Source: Micropterix aruncella
Taxonomy: Eukaryota; Arthropoda; Insecta; Lepidoptera; Micropterigidae
Direction: 5' to 3'
NCBI GenBank assembly: GCA_944548615.1
Contig: OX155961.1
Coordinates: 27,996,414 to 28,060,413, forward strand
DNA: 64,000 nucleotides
The stretch's first letter is position 1, and every line of letters starts with the position of its first letter. Below the pieces are notes generated by a model. The model made no database searches and had not been told where the DNA came from. It saw nothing but the letters and a program-made list of their open reading frames with translations. Positions 56,877 through 64,000 of the stretch are shown one piece after another. Made by a program: the position numbers and the translations under genes.

Positions 56877-57087
56877 CAACCTATACGGATAAATATACAA
56901 ACCAAAAATATTTCATAAAACGTTTAACAAAAAATATTTTGTTACTTGAGCACCGAGGGCATCCGACTAGAGTGCGGCGGCGGCACAGCGGCGGGCTATT
57001 GTTTTAAGCCACCTGCCGCAGGGAGCAGGGCGAACTTCATTCTCATACAAAACTTGCTTTTCAGCGCGAGCAATTTTTTTCTGATAA

Positions 57088-57960
57088 TCTATATAAATAA
57101 AAATGAAATGCTGTTCTTTGTTAATGACGTATTAGATTGAACGGCTGAACCAATTTGGCTAAGCTTTTCTTTAAAATTTTCGTAATAGTCCAAATAAATT
57201 CCTAACGTAAAGGAAAATTGGAAAAATTGTTTGGAAAATTAAAAAAAAATGTGTATTTGTAATTCTTTTTTTGAATAGGAACGACATTAGGTTAATACTT
57301 TTTAGTTTTGATCGCTATGCTCTCGAGCTTTAATTGAAAAAAAATCTGAAAGATCTTGAGAAAAATCCGAAAAAACGAATTCCAGCCTAAATTAAAATAA
57401 AATCACATTTTTATACTTAGTGTTGTTTTGCGATCTGTCCAACAAATGTAGTTATTTTATTTATATTCGAATTTATTTATTTCGTTATTGATCTGTATTT
57501 TGAAATGTGTTAGAATGATGAATTCGCCCAAACGCTGCTATACTTCGAAATGCCAAGATAATCTTTCTTGGAGTCAACTGTGAAAAAAAAATAACGACGG
57601 AAACGCGGAACCCAAGTTCACGTTACCAACATGTATTTTCCACCGATATATTACGTCGTGGGGATTGGGGACGGCGTTGGGGGGGGGGGGAGGGAGGTGG
57701 GACGGAGGGGGAGGGGGGAATGGGGTGGAATTAGAGACGGGTAGAGTTTGAAATGGGGGTGGATAGGGGGGAGTGTGAGTTAGGGGGTGGGGAAGTTTTG
57801 GGAAGGGAGTGATTGAGGGGTTTAAAGCAGGGGAAGGGGGGGGGGGGGTGTTGTACGATTGCTTTGTAAGTCTTGGGGTGACACAACAGTTTTTTTCCTT
57901 TGTTAATATAATCCAATAGCTTTTCACAAATTCACAAAACGATCACAAACAATTTTATTG
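57088..57960 (+). mobile_element. Helitron family H3, 5' part
   Basis: After an A it starts TCTATATAAATAAAAATGAA, a typical insect Helitron 5' end. The G-rich tract (57655-57850) followed by AGTCTTGGGGTGACACAACA is shared with 1-90 and 40540-40690. The 3' hairpin-CTAG end is not recognisable, so the right boundary is approximate. Confidence 0.6.
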
Positions 57961-58379
57961 AAATTTGAACATCTACTTCTAAATACAACAGTTCCCTAGT
58001 AAGCGCAGTGGTGTTTTTAATTTTTTAAATTATTGTTCTTGTTTTTAAATATACGTATGCAACTTCCGAATCTGGTTTCCCTTTATTAGACGTGTTGGTT
58101 ACACGGAAAATTCATTGCACCAATTAAAATGAGAGAGCGCATTCGGCCGCATTTAAGATGGCCCCACACGGGCGCGGTGATTTAGTGACAGCCGCTACCG
58201 TAGATACGTGCAATTAAACCGTCGTACCGCAATCATAACTAGAGCCGCTACCGTAAGTAATAAGGGCTTAAACGACCGAGCACTGATTAGATCGCTATCC
58301 TTATCGTCATCGTGTAGGTACAAGCATTGATTATATGGCGTATTAGATTGATCAACGTTGTACTACAATTTGCTATTCA
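57961..58379. other. No gene recognised
   Basis: Spacer with AGCCGCTACCGTA repeated at about 58190 and 58242. Confidence 0.35.
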
Positions 58380-58845
58380 AAATAGATCGTTGTACTACAT
58401 TTTTATCTTAGTCCTTCTCTGCACACGCTAACTGACTATGGAATTAGCTTCCTCCAGCTATTAGAGGTGCTGGCTCGTTTTCAACCTTTAAGCAATCATT
58501 GGAAATTAGTTCTTTTTAGAATAAATATATATCACAAGATCTAACCTTTCCCCTATCATGTCTCTTTCCTTACCTTATTTTGGCAGTCCTTTTCGTTCAT
58601 TATTCTATTTATTAAATTTTGGCTTTAGATACTTAAAAAAACTGCATAACATGCCTTATAATTAAGATTGCGATCTTAATTTTTATCATATCTTAGAGTA
58701 CTCTAATTTTGCCTACTCTTTTCGTCACATCAATAAGTCTAGTCGACTGGAAGATATTGCCTAACTAGCAATAAATCCGCCATTGTACGTTAAATATTTT
58801 TATCGTGCAATAAAGAAATTTTTCATTTAATTTAATTTCATCTTC
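58380..58845 (+). pseudogene. LINE 3' end (RT tail WN-LPP motif)
   Basis: In one frame near 58438-58520: WN*LPPAIRGAGSFSTFKQS then LEISSF, the usual LWNxLPxxIR-SFxxFKxxL ending of CR1/Jockey/L2 RTs with one internal stop. It is followed by 3' UTR containing GCCTAACTAGCAATAAATCC and an ATTTA-type tail near 58830. The 5' portion is missing. Confidence 0.65.
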
Positions 58846-59487
58846 GCCTCCTGCTCTTCCTGATAGTCCTCATGGGGTGCTATCGGGCAATTTCGAAGTC
58901 ACTGGGTTAATGTGTTTAAAAATTACGACATTTTAAGCACATCCGCTTATCGCTTTTTAAATTGTGACGTCATAATCATAAAATGAATTTTGAAAATGGG
59001 ACTGCAGCATTAAAACGGCAAGCATCCACATTAAAACGGATCTGTTTACTTATCAGCGAAAACTGTTCACCGTTATATAAATTTTAGTGCTCTTTTATTT
59101 TATCAGAGCTTTTATTGGCTGAGTAATCATTATTTGCTCCTCAAATTAATAGCTTGTTTAATGGTTTTCTGTTGCTCTGTGAGCTCATAATTTATTACAA
59201 TATTAGTACCCAGTGAAAAATTGAAAAGCCAGCAATTTTGATACCGGAACGCCTCTAGGCTTTATAAATAATTATTTCGCAGTTTTAAACTCGTAAATTT
59301 CCCGTCAGAATAATGCGAGTGCTACATTATGTAATTTATAATTTACATTACTGGCAACCTATTATGATTATTTCTCTCTTGCTGTTTTGCATAGTTGTCT
59401 GGCCAGCCGTCTAAAGCCGCTTCCGGACTTGTCAGTGTGGTGTCGTTTTACTCGGTACCAATGCAGGATTTTAACTTTTATTAAGTA
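58846..59487. other. No gene recognised
   Basis: Spacer of mixed composition. Confidence 0.35.
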
Positions 59488-60179
59488 CTAGCTGACCCGT
59501 GCCCACTTCGTTAGGCGGTAAAACTTTTTACTTGTGATGGGATTATGAGTGTGCTTCGGTTAGTACTGAGTAATATGATTTATTTCCTGACTGCCAAAAG
59601 AAGGGTTACTGCATATGTATGTATGTATTTGCATGCCAATTTGACTATATTACCGTTATTTGTGAGTGTATTCTTGTGAGTGTCTTATGTCTTTAATCAT
59701 TTATGCAGTAAAAGGGAAATTATATGCAGTAATAGGGAAAAGTATTTTGTTTTAAATACTTGAGATGATAAATTTACTTATTTTGATATGAATTCACCTA
59801 ACTTAACGATTTAAATTATTTTTAAAATATAAATAACTACTTTTTGTGACTTAAATATAAAATTTAGACATATGCTGTCGCTTTTTAGTAGGCATTACCA
59901 AGCTCTACAACTTTTCTCTAGAACTTAATCATATATCTCTCATCGTTAAGGCAGCGTTAGGTAGAAACGTTTTCGTTCGACCGTTTTTTCTCCAACTTAC
60001 TTTGCAAATCCGACTGCCACGAAAAAGTCTTTTTATTTTTTGGATTAATATATAGTCTATGACACTCGGAAATAACGTGGCTTTCTATTGGTGAAAGAAT
60101 TTTCAAAATCGGTTCAGTAGATCCAGAGATTACTTCCTACAACCTCACAAACTTTACCTCTTTATTATATTAGTATAAA
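59488..60179 (-). mobile_element. Helitron family H1, copy 4
   Basis: CTAG at 59488-59491 with the GCCCA/TGGGC-type hairpin beside it (3' end, minus strand). The 5' end at about 60160-60179 is slightly decayed (expected TCTATAC, here TTTATAC). The interior matches copies 1-3 with small deletions. Confidence 0.82.
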
Positions 60180-60205
60180 TAGGCATAGTAAAACAAAAAC
60201 AGTAT

Positions 60206-61073
60206 AACATCTTTATAGTACGCCCAGATTTCGCACTCATACAAGGGCGAGTAGTACGTTCGCTACCACTACATAGATTCTCAGGCGCCTTGATGCCAGC
60301 CAGTCAGGGCTGCCGCGCGACAGCCAGATATGTAAAAGTGGAATGTAGTTTGTACAGGCTGTAATGTAACTTATCAGAAATTAGATTTACAAGTGAAGTT
60401 TATTGATCATTTAACTGCACCCTACATTGGAAGCAAAAAATCATTCGTCATGGCGAATGTTCAATAATATCACTATATATTATTAGGGATGTTTTAGTAC
60501 TTGTATTTTTTATTAATAATTTACGGTATGATTATTTGTGAATATATCCAATAATTCTGATTGATATTTGTACTACTGCCCATATGATAACTTGGGAAAT
60601 TATGTAAGAATGTTGATTTTATCGCACAGGAAGAAATTGATTTGATTTTATCACTATATAACTTCACAAATATTTGATATATCAGAATTAGATAAATCAG
60701 AATTATTGGATATATTCACAAATTATCATATTGAAAATTATTAAAAAAAAAATACAAATACTATTTTTTAAAAATTAATATATAGTGATATTATTTAACA
60801 TTCGCCATGATGAATGTTTTTTTTCCTTAATGAACCTTTCCTTCCTTCCTTTTGCTGTTAAAGAACAATAAACATTGCTTATTAAAAAAACTCGTAAATC
60901 TAATTTCTTCTGGTTTACAGGCCGTACAGACAAAATTCCACTTTTATATACCTAGATGTTGCGCGGCATCCCTGACTGGCTGGCAGCGAGGCGCCTGAGA
61001 ATCTATGTAGTGGTAGCGTACGTACGACGCGCGCTTGTACGGGTGCGAAATCTGTGCGTACTATGGAGATGTT
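60206..61073. mobile_element. Palindromic DNA element, 868 bp
   Basis: Left and right halves are inverted copies nearly to the centre. Outer arms share AACATC, ATAGTACGC, CAGATTTCGCAC, GCTACCACTACATAGATTCT and CAGGCGCCT. Inner parts share CATGGCGAATGTT, ATATCACTATATATTA and AATATATCCAATAATTCTGA. No ORF. A fold-back (MITE-like) element of unknown superfamily; TSD uncertain. Confidence 0.85.
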
Positions 61074-61539
61074 ATGTTATTATTATTTTTTTTAATTTTT
61101 AATTTTATTATTTTTAAGGAAACATACAGCTGTTACAATAAATTTGTTACAGAATTATTAGGTTAAAAAAATAAAGCTAATTACATGTTTCCACTTAAAC
61201 ATTCATAATTTAAACACAACAATTTAATTTTTTTGAAGAATTAACTAACACTCATAGGGACAGGTGGGAACTGGGAAGAAAGGAGTCATAATAAGTAAAT
61301 AAAATTTTATGTAAATACACGTTCCATAATATAGACATACATATTATTTAAAGATATTCTGGAATAAATATTATTAGTAATATATTATATATTGCGATTA
61401 CAATGATAAATCAATACCATCATTAATAATTGCTTTCTTAAGAGCGAATGATGACGTATTGAATACGTCAATATCGCCGAGCTTCGTATTACAAATTTTA
61501 CATACCCAAAATTTTACAAAATTTTACAAACCCAAAATT

Positions 61540-62640
61540 TTACATGAAACAGTTTTGTGCATAATTAGTACTAACCTGCGGAAGGTGGAATAACTCCGTT
61601 TGGCGAGTGATTCGCGATGGTACACGGAAAGATATCATTCCAAGAAGATCAGAACAATCAATATAACCTGCCAATATTTTATGGAAAAACACCACGTCTG
61701 CGCATTTTCTTCTTGATTGTAAGGATTGAAGCCCATGAAAAGCAGCTGCTTCGTTGTGATTGGGAAAGGACAAGAAGGAGCGATAATTCAAATGTTTCAG
61801 GAACACATTTTGAATACGTTCAATTCTTTTTATGTGAACATTATAGCTAGGAGACCATATTTGAGAAGCATATTCGAGGTGACTGCGGACGAAAGCGTAG
61901 TACAAGAGTAATAGAGAATATTTAACTGCGAAATGTTTTGAAGTTCGAAGTACGAATCCTAACATACTATATGCTTTTTTTGTGATGTTATCTATGTGGG
62001 AGTTATATAATAACTTACTTACTATCTAAAAGAACACCTAGATCCCGGATTGCATTTTTCTTGGTTATCGAGAAACCATTGACAGTATAAATAAATGGTA
62101 GAATATTGCTTTTCCGCGTAAAACTAACGGTAGCACATTTCGCAGCATTCAGGAATAAACGATTCGAAGCGTAATAAAGAGATAGTCTATCTAGATCATC
62201 CTGGACCAATTGACAGTCGTCAAGGGAATTAACAGGTGCGTACATTTTCATATCGTCAGCAAAAAGTAAAAACTTACAAAATTTAAAACAGGTATTTATG
62301 TCATTGATATAAAATGTAAATAGAAGGGGCCCTAAAAGGCTACCCTGTGGGCCACAGGGTAGCCACAGGCTGTGGCAAGTATATCCTCGGGTGTGCCACA
62401 GGCTGTGGCACACCCGAGGATATACTTGTCCAGTCGGATTTAAATCCTCCAATAACCACACGCTGGCAACGATTTTGTATGTACGATGCAAACCAACGTA
62501 ATAAATCACCGTGAATTCCAACGGCACTTAATTTTGAGATAAGATTAGTATGGTCCACCTTGTCAAAAGCTTTGCTGAAGTCAGTATAAATAGCATCCAC
62601 TTGATTGCGTTTACTCATTTGAAGCGACAGGAAACTCGTA
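61540..62640 (-). pseudogene. Reverse transcriptase (FADD), broken by palindromes
   Basis: Minus-strand order: QVDAIYTDFSKAFDKVDH, RWFASYIQNR, SDWTSISSGVPQ. An insertion of about 58 nt at 62345-62403 splits the GVPQGSLLGP motif. Then come GSLLGPLLFTFYINDIN, LLFADDMKMYA (catalytic pair), LSLYYASNRLFLNAAKCATV and AIRDLGVLLDSK. A frame change near 62010 precedes SMLGFVLRTSKHF, LEYASQIWSPSYNVHIKRIE and RIQNVFLKHLNYRSF. It ends about 20 residues short of the usual YN-LP tail. N-terminal endonuclease missing. Confidence 0.88.
62341..62428. repeat. Three consecutive palindromes inside an RT gene
   Basis: 62341-62361 (10-nt perfect arms, 1-nt loop), 62362-62376 (7-nt arms, GCCACAG/CTGTGGC, 1-nt loop) and 62376-62428 (26-nt perfect arms, 1-nt loop). 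GCCACAGGCTGTGGC occurs twice, at 62362 and 62395. Confidence 0.95.
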
Positions 62641-63563
62641 TATTTATACTGTTCTTGTTTTACTACGCTTCTACCTATCTTAACGCTTTAGGGATGATGC
62701 GACATTATGTGTATCATAAATTCAAAAATCATTTTATGAATTATCGAAAACGTATAATTTATACATTATATTTTTCCATGCGATTGAGACAGCAGAAACT
62801 TAATATCAGGAAAAAAAATATTGTTCAAAAACATACCGTTTTTTTTAATATCGCAAACAACCAACGAATTCTGGTGGGTTTAAATTAATAATCAAATTAT
62901 TTATAGCCACTTTCTCAATTAGATTTTTTTCAGTACGTTTTTTAGTACGTATCATTCTCACTTCCTAGGGTGCCTCTCCACTTAGTGAAGGTTGGCAGTC
63001 AGCTCTGCATATGCTATCTGAGTTAAATATCTGTCTGATATCTGAGTTAAAAAATAAAATTATGATATTTCAGAAAAAGTTTTCCCTTTGCGTTTTATGG
63101 ACCATAGAGGCACGTAGGTCCCATCAATATGTATAAAATTTATTATTCCATTTATTTACAAAACTTGATATATATGTTATTAACATCGCCTTTTAACAGT
63201 TTTATGTATCAAACGTTTCCATTCTCTTTCGCAAACCCTATGGTCCTCAAAGGTTTAATCACTTGCGTTTATTTACCTAGGCCTTTTATAGGCAGTGGAC
63301 AATTTTACGTATGTAAGAGGGTATGTAGGTATAGAAAAATCAAATGAATGAATGAATAAGACATAAAATAAAAGTATAATGAAGCAAGAATTACATATTT
63401 TATTAACAGTTTTAGTTCATATCTATTAAATATTAATGGCATAATTATTTTTCAAAAGTATTCTTTACCTAATTAGCGCTATTATTGGCACAATCATATC
63501 CTCTATGTCGACATCATGTCATATTTTAGAGTGTTGTTTATTTTAAATGCAAATAAATTACAG
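62641..63563. other. No gene recognised
   Basis: AT-rich spacer with a local repeat of ATCTGAGTTAAA near 63017 and 63039. Confidence 0.35.
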
Positions 63564-63629
63564 ATTCCCAGAAGCGTTTGTGCAGTCCGCGGACTCATTT
63601 TCTGATCCTACCTACGATTATGGCTTAAG
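63564..63629 (+). CDS. Candidate coding exon 1 (66 nt)
   Basis: Bounded by AAATAAATTACAG and the donor GTAAAT (63630). In the phase starting after the first base it is open: FPEAFVQSADSFSDPTYDYG then LR. Its 66-nt length keeps frame. I do not recognise the protein. The first 30 nt resemble the segment beginning at 63930. Confidence 0.3.
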
Positions 63630-63929
63630 GTAAATATTTAATTGATTATCTTCCAGGACAACTGTATAAGCTTTTATTTGTAATGTATGTAACAGTTTAA
63701 CTTTTTTTAACCTACCTGGTCACAGCCAACCTGGCCTCGTTTACGAATATCGCAGCAATATCGACGTTCTATCAGTTGAGAACCATAAGACGGATTGTTC
63801 AGCTCAAAGGACGTTACCAGACCCATTAAATGTATAATACTTTTTAAGCACTCTAAACACACCTATTGCTTTGTCTTGTTTACCTCATTATGTACCTCAT
63901 CATTACTTGTAACTTCAAGTAAATTACAG

Positions 63930-64000
63930 ATTCCAAGAGGAGTTGTTTGTACAATCCAGAGGCAGAGCGCCGTTGGATCTGGATAAAATATACTTATCCA
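63930..64000 (+). CDS. Candidate coding exon 2 (runs off window)
   Basis: Follows AAGTAAATTACAG, nearly the same acceptor as the exon at 63564, and begins with the same phase and similar residues: FQEELFVQSRGRAPLDLDKI then YLS, open to the last base. It may be a tandem-duplicated exon of a host gene that continues beyond 64000. Confidence 0.3.

Larger units (their letters stand above)
61090..62640 (-). mobile_element. CR1/Jockey-like LINE, 5'-truncated
   Basis: Contains RT coding (61540-62640) and a 450-bp AT-rich 3' UTR ending in a T/A-rich tail near 61090. It abuts the palindromic element at 61073. Confidence 0.75.

Noticed and set aside
57574..57927. Proline-rich minus-strand frame of 117 codons
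   Set aside because: Produced by the G/C-rich low-complexity tract of Helitron H3.

Overview
This is an AT-rich, repeat-dominated stretch of an animal nuclear genome, almost certainly an insect and most likely a moth or butterfly. Pointers to Lepidoptera are short Helitrons with the 5' end TCTATACTAATATTATAAAG and a 3' hairpin followed by CTAG. A tRNA-derived SINE ending in AAAC repeats, a D34D mariner and a wide range of non-LTR retrotransposon clades also fit an insect. There are no operons, CRISPR arrays or prokaryotic genes. The only convincing intact host-type genes are two single-exon C2H2 zinc-finger genes (38732-39661, + strand; 54000-55001, - strand). They are paralogues pointing toward each other. 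Two short open segments bounded by good splice sites at the right edge (63564-63629 and 63930 onward) may be exons of a host gene that leaves the window.

Layout. 1-13.5 kb holds a Helitron tail, a tandem pair of TA-flanked MITEs, a minisatellite split by a retrotransposon tail, two Helitrons, a decayed mariner (8261-9576) and a 1.05 kb element with terminal inverted repeats (TIRs). 13.6-20.3 kb is a 1.65 kb long-TIR element split by a nearly full-length 5.0 kb non-LTR retrotransposon with ORF1, ORF2 (endonuclease, reverse transcriptase, RNase H) and an 11-bp target-site duplication (TSD). 20.7-27 kb holds a Helitron, RTE-like remnants, a SINE and a 2.56 kb 5'-truncated R1-like element with a 12-bp TSD. 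27-31.3 kb is a minus-strand retrotransposon tail interrupted by a 3.77 kb element with TIRs of about 0.55 kb. That element carries a broken multi-domain ORF of no superfamily I can name. 32-38.4 kb holds a SINE, a Helitron, retrotransposon tails and a Harbinger derivative.

38.7-55 kb lies between and includes the two zinc-finger genes. It holds an LTR with a primer-binding site, Harbinger remnants, two further MITEs, a SINE and a 3.07 kb ISL2EU-type DNA transposon (48958-52025). The transposon's plus-strand SWIM/YqaJ nuclease gene can be read through two precisely defined introns. Its opposing THAP transposase gene is internally deleted. 56.0-56.9 kb is an assembly gap plus a long AT run. 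57-62.6 kb holds two Helitrons, an 868-bp palindromic element and a CR1/Jockey-like reverse transcriptase (RT).

The most unusual theme is the number of sharp fold-back palindromes. They occur at the 5' end of the 5 kb LINE, at the 5' end of a SINE, inside the RT motif at 62.3 kb, and at 10.4, 19.4 and 48.5 kb. Several have perfect arms of 11-45 nt and loops of 1-8 nt. They look like snap-back or template-switch events, or assembly artefacts, and deserve checking. All functions are judged by eye from motifs; no database search was possible.
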